Notes: generated from the letters alone by a model not told the origin. A stretch of DNA of 28,359 nucleotides from Comamonas sp. (GCA_019236485.1 JAFAIY010000523.1:1-28359), one strand, 5' to 3'. Shown: positions 7,890-14,703, numbered from the stretch's first letter. Program-made: numbers and translations.

Positions 7890-8332
7890 TGCCCGCTGAG
7901 TCGCTTCGCGCCTTCCCCCACAGGGGGACGACACCCTCGCCGCGGGGCGGCGCGGCCGGCTCTGGCCCTTGCTCGGTATCCCTCCTGCGGGACAGGGGCA
8001 GATCAAGCATCTGCAAGCCATGGCTGGCAGGTGCTTTTTTATGTCTGGCGCTTTCGGGCTGCACCGTGGTGACCGTGGGCGCCGCGGCCGTCAGCGTCAC
8101 GGCCACGGCCGTGGGCCTGGCGGCGGATGCGGCCGTGGGCACGGCCAAGATCGTGGGCAAAGGCGTGGGCAAGGCCTATGACGCCGTGACCGACGACAAG
8201 CCCGACGACAGCGGCATCAGCATCAAATACCGCGAAAGCGACCCCAGCCATCTCTACCGGCCGCCGGCACCGGAAGCCGTGCCTGCTGCTCCATCTCAGC
8301 CGCAGCCCACGCCGCCGGCCTTTGCGCCCTGA
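7889..8332 (+). CDS. Small lipoprotein, start codon uncertain
   Basis: The frame ending at 8332 encodes KPWLAGAFLCLALSGC, a good lipoprotein signal with the lipidated Cys at 8054-8056. It is followed by a small-residue TVVTVGAAAVSVTATAVGLAADAAVGTAKIVGKGVGKAYDAV segment and a proline-rich tail, about 92 residues after the Cys. The segment resembles short glycine/alanine/valine-rich outer-membrane lipoproteins of Burkholderiales; function unknown. No ATG, GTG or TTG lies within 90 bp before the signal. The only in-frame ATG is at 7889, overlapping the metG stop, and would translate the dispersed element into a roughly 40-residue N-terminal extension. A second possibility is ATG at 8020 in another frame, which reaches the correct frame if one T is lost from the T6 run at 8035-8040. 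A non-standard start such as ATC at 8009, with AGGGG upstream, is a third. Confidence 0.6.
   Translation: MPAESLRAFPHRGTTPSPRGGAAGSGPCSVSLLRDRGRSSICKPWLAGAFLCLALSGCTVVTVGAAAVSVTATAVGLAADAAVGTAKIVGKGVGKAYDAVTDDKPDDSGISIKYRESDPSHLYRPPAPEAVPAAPSQPQPTPPAFAP
7890..7976 (+). repeat. Dispersed stop-codon-proximal GC-rich element, copy B (after metG)
   Basis: CTGAGTCGCTTCGCGCCTTC, a short CCCCC/GGGGG hairpin, GGGGGACGACACCCTCGC, and GCGGGGCGGCGCGGCCGGC ending in GGCCCTTGC. It is close to copy D (17893-17980) over its full length, roughly four bases in five by eye, and starts one base after the metG stop. Confidence 0.8.
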
Positions 8333-8413
8333 GCGGCCAGACATCTGCGGCGCAAAGCCAAGCACAATGCGCAAGCATAAATAAATAACCGAAAACTTCC
8401 TGTTACATCACCC

Positions 8414-8494
8414 GGGTATTGGCCCCGGAACAGGAAGCGGCCTTCCTAGAATCCGTTCACCCACCGATCTGCTTGTGCCGCGTGACGGCCGAGA
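8414..8494 (+). promoter_or_regulatory. Promoter and 5' leader motif of the cytochrome/flavoprotein operon (copy 1 of 2)
   Basis: Blocks in order: GGGTATT (8414-8420), 26 nt, TAGAATC (8447-8453, probable -10), 14 nt, then TCTGCTTGTGCCGCGTG (8468-8484) followed by ACGGC. The same blocks recur at 11496-11576 with spacings of 27 and 13 nt. The core contains GCCG-CGTGA-CGGC, able to form a 4-bp hairpin. The element ends about 135 nt before the cytochrome ATG, implying a leader of some 165-170 nt. The rest of 8333-8629 has an A/T-rich stretch near 8375-8395 and no gene. Confidence 0.6.
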
Positions 8495-8629
8495 GAAGGC
8501 ATGCCCTGCCTTCAGGCCTATAACAAAGGCCGTGAACGCTCAAGCATCGAGGCTTTTCCATCCACCTGTGATTGATGCTCCACGGGCACGCGCCTGTTGC
8601 CGCGAACCGTGGAACCATCGGGAGGCCCC

Positions 8630-8974
8630 ATGCCATTCAAACCTTGCTTTACCCCCGCCAGCCGCGCGCTCTGGCTGGCCCTCGCCATCACGGCCGGCGC
8701 GCCCGCATTGGCCGCCGACGGCCCCCCTGGGCTGCGCGCCCAGGACGTGGCCGTGCTGGCCGCCAGCTGCGCCAACTGCCATGGGCCGGATGGCCGCTCC
8801 ACGGGCGGCATTCCCGCGCTGCGCGGCGTGGCCGAAGCGCATCTGCTGGCCAGACTGCAGGCCTTCAAGGCTGGGACGGCCAAGGACGCCGCCGTCATGA
8901 CCCGCCTGGCCAAGGGCTATGACGACGAACAGCTCAAGGCTCTGGCCCAGTGGTTCGCCAAGGAGGGCAAATAA
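8630..8974 (+). CDS. Monohaem c-type cytochrome, probable electron acceptor of sulfide dehydrogenase
   Basis: This 114-residue exported protein has a Sec signal peptide ending near ALAAD (residues 1-29). A single haem-binding CANCH lies at 47-51, and a likely axial Met is at 90 (AAVMTRLAKGY). The size suits a class I cytochrome c553-like protein. It overlaps the next gene by one base (TAATG), which argues for translational coupling and a working pair, as in FccA/FccB flavocytochrome c, where the cytochrome accepts electrons from the FAD subunit in the periplasm. The FccA of Allochromatium is dihaem, so this is a shorter single-haem partner. The ATG at 8630 has a perfect GGAGG at 8621-8625. 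Confidence 0.9.
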   Translation: MPFKPCFTPASRALWLALAITAGAPALAADGPPGLRAQDVAVLAASCANCHGPDGRSTGGIPALRGVAEAHLLARLQAFKAGTAKDAAVMTRLAKGYDDEQLKALAQWFAKEGK

Positions 8975-10251
8975 TGCAGATCAATCGTCGTCAGATTCTC
9001 GGTGGCGCGGCCGCCGGTGCCGCCAGCCTGGCCCTGCCCGCCATCGTGCAGGCCAAGGCCGCTGCGGCCCATGTGGTCGTCATCGGCGGCGGCTTCGGCG
9101 GTGCCACGGCAGCGCGCTATCTGCGCCAGTTTGCGCCCCATGTCCAGGTCACGCTGGTCGAACCTGCCGAGCGCTTCTACACCTGCCCCTTCTCCAATCT
9201 GTACCTGGCCGGCCTGCGCAGTTGGGACAGCATAGGCCATGGCTTTGACGGCCTGCGCAAGGCCGGTGTAAACGTAGTCCATGCACGCGCCGACCAGGTG
9301 CTGAGCGACTCGCGCCGCGTGCTGCTGTCCACCGGCCAGGCCCTGAGCTACGACAGGCTGGTGCTCTCGCCCGGCGTCGACATGCGCTGGAACTCGCTGG
9401 AGGGCTATGACGAAGCGGCCTCACAACTCGCCCCCCATGCCTGGAAGGCCGGAGCCCAGACCCAGCTGCTCAAGCAGCAGCTCGAAGCCATGCCCGATGG
9501 CGGCAAGTTTGTGATGGTGATTCCGGCCAACCCCTTCCGCTGCCCGCCCGGCCCATACGAGCGTGCGGCCATGGTGGCGCATTACCTCAAGAAGCACAAA
9601 CCTAGGTCCAAGATTCTTCTGCTGGACGACAAGGACGCCTTTTCCAAGCAAGGCCTGTTCATCCAGGGCTGGAAGGCCTTGTACGGGGACATGATCGAAT
9701 GGGTCAAGCAGGCCGACGACGGCAAGGTCACGCGTGTGGACGCCAGGAATCTTGAAGTGGAAACCGCGTTCGGCACCAGGCACAAGGCCGATGTGCTCAA
9801 TGTCATCCCGCCGCAGAAGGCCGGCTTCATCGCCGACCGCGCCGGCGTGACGGATGCCAGCGGCTGGGTGCCCGTCAAGGCCGAGTCCTTCGAGTCCAGG
9901 CTGGTGTCCAATGTCTATGTGCTGGGCGACGCCACGATTGCCGCGCCCATGCCCAAGTCCGGCTTTGCGGCCAACACCCAGGGCAAGGTGGCAGCGGCCG
10001 CGATTGCGGCCGAGCTTACCGGCCAGCCCCTGCCCGCTGCGGCCTATGCCAACACCTGCTACAGCCTGATCGGCACCGACTACGGCATCTCCGTGGCCGG
10101 CGTCTACCGCGCTCAGCAGGGCAAGCTGATCGAGGTAGCCGACTCCGGCGGCGTCAGTCCGCTGGACGGCAATGCGGCTTTCCGCAAGGCCGAGGCCGAC
10201 TATGGCGCGGCCTGGTACAAGGCCATCGCCACGGATATCTGGGGAGCTTGA
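8974..10251 (+). CDS. Flavocytochrome c sulfide dehydrogenase flavoprotein subunit, covalent-FAD type (FccB-like 1)
   Basis: The 425-residue periplasmic flavoprotein starts with a Tat signal (NRRQILGGAAAG). The Rossmann motif VVIGGGFGG is at 35-43. FYTCPFSN places Cys71 where FCSD binds FAD through an 8-alpha-thioether. Cys189 (PFRCPPGPYERAAM) and Cys362 (ANTCYSLIGTDYGISV) are the redox-active pair that accepts sulfide sulfur. VYVLGDA near residue 318 is the second FAD-binding motif. The expected reaction is sulfide to sulfane sulfur with electrons passed to the preceding cytochrome. The start at 8974 overlaps the cytochrome stop by one base and has AAGGAGG upstream; the earlier in-frame GTG at 8950 lies inside the cytochrome gene. 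A dispersed GC-rich element follows the stop. Confidence 0.92.
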   Translation: MQINRRQILGGAAAGAASLALPAIVQAKAAAAHVVVIGGGFGGATAARYLRQFAPHVQVTLVEPAERFYTCPFSNLYLAGLRSWDSIGHGFDGLRKAGVNVVHARADQVLSDSRRVLLSTGQALSYDRLVLSPGVDMRWNSLEGYDEAASQLAPHAWKAGAQTQLLKQQLEAMPDGGKFVMVIPANPFRCPPGPYERAAMVAHYLKKHKPRSKILLLDDKDAFSKQGLFIQGWKALYGDMIEWVKQADDGKVTRVDARNLEVETAFGTRHKADVLNVIPPQKAGFIADRAGVTDASGWVPVKAESFESRLVSNVYVLGDATIAAPMPKSGFAANTQGKVAAAAIAAELTGQPLPAAAYANTCYSLIGTDYGISVAGVYRAQQGKLIEVADSGGVSPLDGNAAFRKAEADYGAAWYKAIATDIWGA

Positions 10252-10256
10252 TGAGG

Positions 10257-10361
10257 TTCACCCCCTGAGATGCTGACGCGCCTTTCCCCTTGTCTCGCGG
10301 TGCTTCGCTTGCGGGAAGGGGGACGCCACCATCGCTGCGAGGCGGCTCTTGCTTGGTGGCT
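10257..10361 (+). repeat. Dispersed stop-codon-proximal GC-rich element, copy C (after flavoprotein 1)
   Basis: CACCCCCTGAGATGC, CGCCTTTCCCCTT...GGGAAGGGGGACGCC hairpin arms, then ATCGCTGCGAGGCGGC and CTCTTGCTTGG. This is the most diverged copy but keeps the block order, the orientation and the position a few bases after a stop codon. It separates flavoprotein 1 from the transporter gene; the remaining bases up to 10437 show no clear promoter. Confidence 0.65.
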
Positions 10362-10437
10362 CTCACCTGCGCGCCGAAGGCCTGCACCAGTTGTATTTCA
10401 AGGCTGTACTTCCGCATGCCTTGCTTGAGTCATAGAT

Positions 10438-11481
10438 ATGTTGCTGTGGTGGTCCGTTTTTTTGCTGGGCGTGGCGTTTGGTGCGGCCGCGCGGCTGGGG
10501 CGTTTCTGCCTGCTGCGCGGTCTGCGCCAGCAACTGTGGCTGGACGCTGAAGTCGCAGCAGGCCAGACGCCTGCGCTGCAGGGCTTTGCCCTGGCGCTGG
10601 CCGTGGCCTTGCTGGCCTCGCAAGGCCTGAGCGCCCTGGGCCTGGTGGATCTCAAGCAGGCCGCGGTTGCCAGGTCCGGCTTTTCCATGCCTGCCGTGCT
10701 GACGGGCGGCGTCCTGTTTGGCATAGGCATGGTGCTGGCCCGCGCCTGCGGCGCGCGCTCACTGGTGCTGCTGGCCGGGGGCAATCTGCGCTCGCTGGTG
10801 ACGGTGATTTTTCTGGCGCTCGGCGCACAGCTGGCCATGACCGGCGTGCTGACGCCCCTGCGCCAATGGCTGCAGGCGCTGGCTCCGCTCCCCTTGCCCC
10901 ATGCCACGCTGCCCGGCTATCTGCCGGCCGGCGAAGCGGCTTCGGTGTTTGGCGCAGCGCTGCTGACCCTGACGCCGGCACTGCTGCTCCTTGCCTATGC
11001 GCTGCTGCGCCCCGCACTGCGCCAGAGCCCGCTGCAGCTGGCCAGTGCGCTGGTGATTGGCCTGCTGGTGGCCGCCGGCTGGTGGATCACGGCCCATGTG
11101 GATGTCGATCCCTTCGAGCCCGCCAGGCTCACATCGCTGAGCTTTGTCGGCCCGATTGCCGAAACCCTGCTGTATCTGCAGCTGTCCGTGGGTCGCGAAC
11201 CCGGCATTGGCCTGGCACTGACAGCGGGCGTGCTCGCCGGTGCATTTTTCGCAGCGCTGGCCAGCCGCACGGCCCGCTGGGAAGGCTTTGATTCCACCGG
11301 CCGCCTGGCCGCCAGCGCGGGCGGCGGCCTGCTCATGGGTTTTGGCGGCGTGCTGGCCGCGGGCTGCTCCATAGGCCAGGGCCTGACGGGGCTGTCCACG
11401 CTTTCATTGGCCAGCTTTCCTGCCATCGCCGGCATCCTGCTGGGAGCACTGGGCGCACTGGCTCTGCAGCGCCAGCAATAG
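10438..11481 (+). CDS. YeeE/YedE-family transporter, probable thiosulfate importer (TsuA-like)
   Basis: This 347-residue integral membrane protein has about nine hydrophobic segments. It has the family's three cysteines in membrane motifs: Cys24 (GRFCLLRG), Cys104 (LARACGARS) and Cys310 (LAAGCSIGQGLTG). In characterised TsuA the equivalent cysteines pass thiosulfate through the membrane. GGNLRSL after Cys104 and GLSTLSLASF after Cys310 are also typical. The position between two FCSD-like genes and upstream of soxYZ supports a role with reduced sulfur compounds, though other members move different sulfur species. The ATG at 10438 has only a weak ribosome site; no better start is seen. The frame ends 298 bp before the next gene. 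Confidence 0.88.
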   Translation: MLLWWSVFLLGVAFGAAARLGRFCLLRGLRQQLWLDAEVAAGQTPALQGFALALAVALLASQGLSALGLVDLKQAAVARSGFSMPAVLTGGVLFGIGMVLARACGARSLVLLAGGNLRSLVTVIFLALGAQLAMTGVLTPLRQWLQALAPLPLPHATLPGYLPAGEAASVFGAALLTLTPALLLLAYALLRPALRQSPLQLASALVIGLLVAAGWWITAHVDVDPFEPARLTSLSFVGPIAETLLYLQLSVGREPGIGLALTAGVLAGAFFAALASRTARWEGFDSTGRLAASAGGGLLMGFGGVLAAGCSIGQGLTGLSTLSLASFPAIAGILLGALGALALQRQQ

Positions 11482-11495
11482 CGCTGGCTTCGCTT

Positions 11496-11576
11496 GGGTA
11501 TTCGCCGATTCCGAATCAAAGCCAACTTCTAGAATCTCCAGCCACTAGCTCTGCTTGTGCCGCGTGTCGGCTGGGA
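11496..11576 (+). promoter_or_regulatory. Promoter and 5' leader motif of the flavoprotein2-soxYZ operon (copy 2 of 2)
   Basis: GGGTATT (11496-11502), 27 nt, TAGAATC (11530-11536), 13 nt, TCTGCTTGTGCCGCGTG (11550-11566) followed by TCGGC. The hairpin stem GCCG/CGGC is kept while one loop base differs from copy 1 (A there, T here). GATTCCGAATC (11507-11517) is a small palindrome between the first two blocks and has no counterpart in copy 1. From 11577 to 11779 the leader holds no clear gene. A reading frame from 11555 is open into the flavoprotein but lacks a ribosome site and codes for nothing recognisable. Confidence 0.6.
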
Positions 11577-11779
11577 GGGACTCTCATCCATTGCTGTGTG
11601 ACCACAAAAACACGTTCAGAACGTCACACTCCCTGCGCTCAAGCCTGCTTTCCTTCGCCCCTGAATGCCGGAACTCAGTCCTCTGCCTAAGCGGCAGATC
11701 TGGACAGGCTGCGCAATTCAGGGCTGATGAATCGCCTGCGCCAACTCGGCAGGCCTTCACGCTTACAGGAGCAACGCCT

Positions 11780-13117
11780 ATGCAACGTCGCCACTTTCTC
11801 CGGACTCCACCCGCCCTCGCCCTGGGAGCGGCCGCTGCCACCTCCTCGGCTTTTGCCGCGCCCGCCATCATCACGGGTCAGTCCCGTATCCTGCCGCGCC
11901 AGGGCAAGGGGCCGCGCATCGTGATCTGCGGCGGCGGCTGGGGCGGCCTCACGGCCGCACGCTATCTGCGCGAGCTGATTCCCAACTCCGAGGTGGTGCT
12001 GCTGGAGCGCAACCCCACCTTCTGGTCCGGCCCCATGAGCAACAAATGGCTGGTGGACATCGTGGGCACGGACTTTGTGAACCGCGACATGCTGCACCCG
12101 GCCAACAAATATGGCTACACCTTGCTGCAGACCGAGGTCACGGGCTTCGAGCGCGACAAGAAGCTGGTGCGCACGGCCCATGGCCTGATCGAATACGACT
12201 TCCTGATTCTCTCGGGCGGCATACGCAACGACTACGAAGCCTGGTTCGGCAACGACCAGCGCGCCATCGACTACACGCGCAAGCATTTCCCCAACGCCTA
12301 TATTCCCAACCAGGAGATGCTGGCACTCAAGAGCAAGGTCAAGAACTTCAAGGGCGGCACGCTGGTGATGACCCTGCCGCCGCCGCCCCATCGCTGCCCG
12401 CCCTCGCCTTACGAGCGCGCCTGCCTGATCGCCTGGCATATCAAGAAGAACAAGATTCCCGGCAAGATCCTGATCCTCGACCCCAAGCCCAAGATTGCCC
12501 CCATAGGCGTGGGCTACAAGCAGGCTTTCGAGGAGCTGTACGCCGACATCATCACCCATGTGCCCAACGCCGGCGTCAAGGAGCTCGATCCGTTCAACAA
12601 GCAGATCAAGACCGCCGCGGGCGACTTCAAGTTCGACGATGCCATCCTCATGCCCCCGCACCAGGCGGCCGACATGGTGTGGCAAGCCGACCTGATCGGC
12701 AAGGACCCCACCACCGGCAAGCCCACGGGCTGGGCCGATATGCACAACCGCCTGTTCCACGCCAGGACCGACGACCGCGTGTACTTTGTCGGCGATCTGA
12801 TGGGAGCGATCTCGCCCCAGTTCGGCCACTACCCCAAGAGCGGCCATGTGGCCAACTATGTCGGCAAGATCGTGGCCCAGAACATTGCCGAGCGCGTGGC
12901 CGGCAAGGAAGTCGTGGCCCGGCTGCCCGACAACCTCTGCTACATGATGGTCAACGGCGATCCGCAGGAAGAAATCTCGGTCAAGTTCGAATACGAGGTC
13001 GACGCCAGCGGCCAGGTCAACCAGACCCAGATCGATATGGATGTGCGCACCTCCGACCTAGTCAAGGAGGACTTCGCCTGGATCAACGGCAAGTTCCGCG
13101 ACTTTCTCGCTATCTAA
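11780..13117 (+). CDS. FCSD-like flavoprotein lacking the covalent-FAD cysteine (FccB-like 2, SoxF-related)
   Basis: This 445-residue flavoprotein has a Tat signal (MQRRHFLRTPPALALGAAAA). The dinucleotide motif IVICGGGWGG is at 47-56. The two sulfide-reactive cysteines are kept: Cys206 (PPHRCPPSPYERACL) and Cys387 (DNLCYMMVNGDPQEEISV). The segment matching FYTCPFSN of the upstream paralogue reads FWSGPMSN, so the covalent-FAD cysteine is Gly84 and FAD is presumably held non-covalently. The C terminus after Cys387 is also more charged and differs from the paralogue. It begins the operon with soxY and soxZ, like SoxF with Sox proteins, so SoxY may be its sulfur or electron partner. The ATG at 11780 has AGGAG at 11767-11771 and starts the signal peptide exactly. 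Confidence 0.9.
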   Translation: MQRRHFLRTPPALALGAAAATSSAFAAPAIITGQSRILPRQGKGPRIVICGGGWGGLTAARYLRELIPNSEVVLLERNPTFWSGPMSNKWLVDIVGTDFVNRDMLHPANKYGYTLLQTEVTGFERDKKLVRTAHGLIEYDFLILSGGIRNDYEAWFGNDQRAIDYTRKHFPNAYIPNQEMLALKSKVKNFKGGTLVMTLPPPPHRCPPSPYERACLIAWHIKKNKIPGKILILDPKPKIAPIGVGYKQAFEELYADIITHVPNAGVKELDPFNKQIKTAAGDFKFDDAILMPPHQAADMVWQADLIGKDPTTGKPTGWADMHNRLFHARTDDRVYFVGDLMGAISPQFGHYPKSGHVANYVGKIVAQNIAERVAGKEVVARLPDNLCYMMVNGDPQEEISVKFEYEVDASGQVNQTQIDMDVRTSDLVKEDFAWINGKFRDFLAI

Positions 13118-13120
13118 GAC

Positions 13121-13627
13121 ATGACGACAACCCACCATCTCACTCGCCGCCATTGGGTAGCCGGCACTGCGGCCCTGGCGCTGCCATCGGCCGTACTCGC
13201 CCAAGCCACCCAAGCCATCAATCCCGTGGCCAAGTCTGCCCTGGTCGGCCCGCTGGCACCCAACCCCGCAGAGTTCAAAAAGACCATGGAGCAGTTCAGC
13301 GGCGGCAAGCCCGCACAGGCCGATGGCCTGCTGCTCGATGTGCCCGTGCTGGCCGACAACCCCAGCGCCGTGCCCGTCAAGGTCAAGGTGACCCTGCCCA
13401 TCACCGAGCAGGACTGGTGTGAGGAAATCATCGTGCTGGCCGAACTCAATCCTTCGCCGCTGACCTGCCGCCTGCAGTTCACGGCGGCAGCCGGCACGGC
13501 CGAGGCCGCGGTGCGCATACGCCTGTCCCAATCCCAGAACATCCATGCCCTGGCCCGCATGAAGAGCGGCAAGGTGCTGCAGGCCAAGCAAGCCGTCACC
13601 GTGGCCGCCAGCGGCTGCGGCATGTGA
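13121..13627 (+). CDS. soxY: Thiosulfate oxidation carrier protein SoxY, with altered C-terminal tail
   Basis: This 168-residue periplasmic protein has a Tat signal (TRRHWVAGTAALALPSAVLA) and the SoxY immunoglobulin-like body. SoxY carries sulfur intermediates on a cysteine in a flexible C-terminal arm, classically GGCGG. Here the arm ends ASGCGM, with Cys166 in the right place but changed flanks. Two further cysteines, Cys100 and Cys116, lie in the body. It begins three bases after the flavoprotein 2 stop and forms a complex with SoxZ, encoded 13 bp downstream. No soxA, soxX, soxB, soxC or soxD is in the window, so the usual loading and release enzymes must be elsewhere or absent. Confidence 0.9.
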   Translation: MTTTHHLTRRHWVAGTAALALPSAVLAQATQAINPVAKSALVGPLAPNPAEFKKTMEQFSGGKPAQADGLLLDVPVLADNPSAVPVKVKVTLPITEQDWCEEIIVLAELNPSPLTCRLQFTAAAGTAEAAVRIRLSQSQNIHALARMKSGKVLQAKQAVTVAASGCGM

Positions 13628-13640
13628 AGGAGTCGCCAAG

Positions 13641-13976
13641 ATGAGTCAAGCCAAGCCACCGCGCATCTGGGTCAGCAATGCCAATCCCCAAAAAGGCGAA
13701 GTGCTGCGCGTGCGCGCGCAGATGGAACATGTGATGGAAAGCGGCCTGCGCACCGACCCGGCCACGGGCAAGTTGCGCCCGCGCAATATCGTCAGCCGCT
13801 TTGAAGCCAGGCTGGGCAACAGCCTGCTGTTCAGCTGGGAGCCCGGCATTTCGATTGCCCAGAATCCCTATATCGAATTCACCTTCCTGGCCCGCGAAAG
13901 CGGCGAGCTGCATATGCATTGGAAGGACGAACAAGGCCAGACGCTGAGCGCGCAAAAGGCGATTACCGTTGCCTGA
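13641..13976 (+). CDS. soxZ: Thiosulfate oxidation carrier complex protein SoxZ
   Basis: This 111-residue protein of typical SoxZ length has no signal peptide, as expected because SoxZ is exported by the Tat system together with SoxY. Recognisable segments are KGEVLRVRAQMEHVMESGLR near 17-37 and the closing beta strands HMHWKDEQGQTLSAQKAITV. It heterodimerises with SoxY and helps present the carrier arm. AAGGAG directly after the SoxY stop gives a strong ribosome site for ATG 13641. It is the last gene of the island, with an intrinsic terminator 20 bp after the stop. Confidence 0.93.
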   Translation: MSQAKPPRIWVSNANPQKGEVLRVRAQMEHVMESGLRTDPATGKLRPRNIVSRFEARLGNSLLFSWEPGISIAQNPYIEFTFLARESGELHMHWKDEQGQTLSAQKAITVA

Positions 13977-13996
13977 TCGCGCAAGCCCCTAGTAAG

Positions 13997-14032
13997 AAGC
14001 CCCGCCGGTGAATACCGCAGCGGGGCTTTTTA
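13997..14032 (+). terminator. Rho-independent terminator after soxZ
   Basis: AAGCCCCGC (13997-14005) pairs perfectly with GCGGGGCTT (14020-14028), with a further CGGT/ACCG stem inside, followed by a run of T to 14031. The opposite strand has only a broken U tract, so the terminator mainly serves soxZ but may also stop the convergent YitT gene, which ends at 14050. Confidence 0.9.
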
Positions 14033-14049
14033 CATGGCAGCCAGACGGC

Positions 14050-14703
14050 TCAGTTGCCCTGATAGCGCCCGGGCCGGTGGCTGATCCAGAGGAACACGCT
14101 CATGATCACGGCCGCCAGCACCGAATAGGCGACGCGCTCGAACGGCACGATGGCCAGCGCCAGCAGCACCACGCTGCAATCGATCAGCATCTGCACCTTG
14201 CCCGCACGGATGCCGTAGCGGTCCTGCAGATACAGCGAGACGATGGTGGCGCCGCCCAGGCTGGAATGGTGGCGCGCCAGGAACAGGCAGCCCGAGCCCA
14301 TGAGCAGGCCGCCCGCGATGGCCGCATACAGCGGGTTCAGATAATCGATATGAATGAAGCGCGGCCCCACATCGGCCATCAGCGCCAGCATGGCCACGGA
14401 CACAAAGGTCTTGAGCGTGAACTCCGGCCCCATGCGCTTCCAGGCAAACCAGTAGAACGGCAGATTGATCACGAAGAAGATGGCGCCGAACGGCAGGCCC
14501 GTCACATAGTGCAGCAGAAAGGCGACGCCGGCCGTGCTGCCCGTGAGCAGGCCGGCCTGGGCGAACAGCATCATGGTGATGGAGACGAACAGCGAGCCCG
14601 TGAACAGGGCCTGGGCGTCCTCGAAGCGGCCGTGGCGCAGCGCGGCGGCGGGAGACGAAGCTGCCGGCTCTAGCGCGGCAGCGGAAGTTAGCGGTGTGGA
14701 CAT
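14050..14703 (-). CDS. YitT-family membrane protein
   Basis: This 217-residue protein has about five hydrophobic segments: around GSLFVSITMMLFAQAGLL, AIFFVINLPFYWFAW, TFVSVAMLALM, AAIAGGLLMGSGCLFLA and MLIDCSVVLLALAIV. The motif LLTGSTAGVAFLLHYVTGLPFG and the block GGATIVSLYLQDRYGIRAGKVQMLID are typical of YitT/DUF161 proteins. The family's transport or other role is not established. This member lacks the C-terminal soluble DUF2179 domain found in longer relatives. The ATG at 14703 gives MSTPLTSAAA; a TTG at 14721 would add six residues. The 180 bp upstream (14704-14883) carries a possible -10 (TAAAAT, minus strand, near 14794) and a short CCGGAG/CTCCGG inverted repeat. Confidence 0.85.
   Translation of the reverse strand: MSTPLTSAAALEPAASSPAAALRHGRFEDAQALFTGSLFVSITMMLFAQAGLLTGSTAGVAFLLHYVTGLPFGAIFFVINLPFYWFAWKRMGPEFTLKTFVSVAMLALMADVGPRFIHIDYLNPLYAAIAGGLLMGSGCLFLARHHSSLGGATIVSLYLQDRYGIRAGKVQMLIDCSVVLLALAIVPFERVAYSVLAAVIMSVFLWISHRPGRYQGN

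Noticed and set aside
5652..8021. A 789-codon open frame on the minus strand opposite metG
   Set aside because: It is the antisense shadow of metG, which has HIGH, KMSKS and zinc motifs; high GC content at third positions keeps the opposite frame open. It has no recognisable domain.
11555..11779. An in-frame open extension upstream of flavoprotein 2, which might be a longer protein or leader peptide
   Set aside because: The ATG at 11780 has AGGAG and begins an exact Tat signal; the upstream codons show no ribosome site and would bury the signal.
11687..12847. A 386-codon minus-strand frame opposite flavoprotein 2
   Set aside because: Shadow of a gene with Tat signal, Rossmann motif and redox cysteines; no ribosome site or family similarity on the minus strand.
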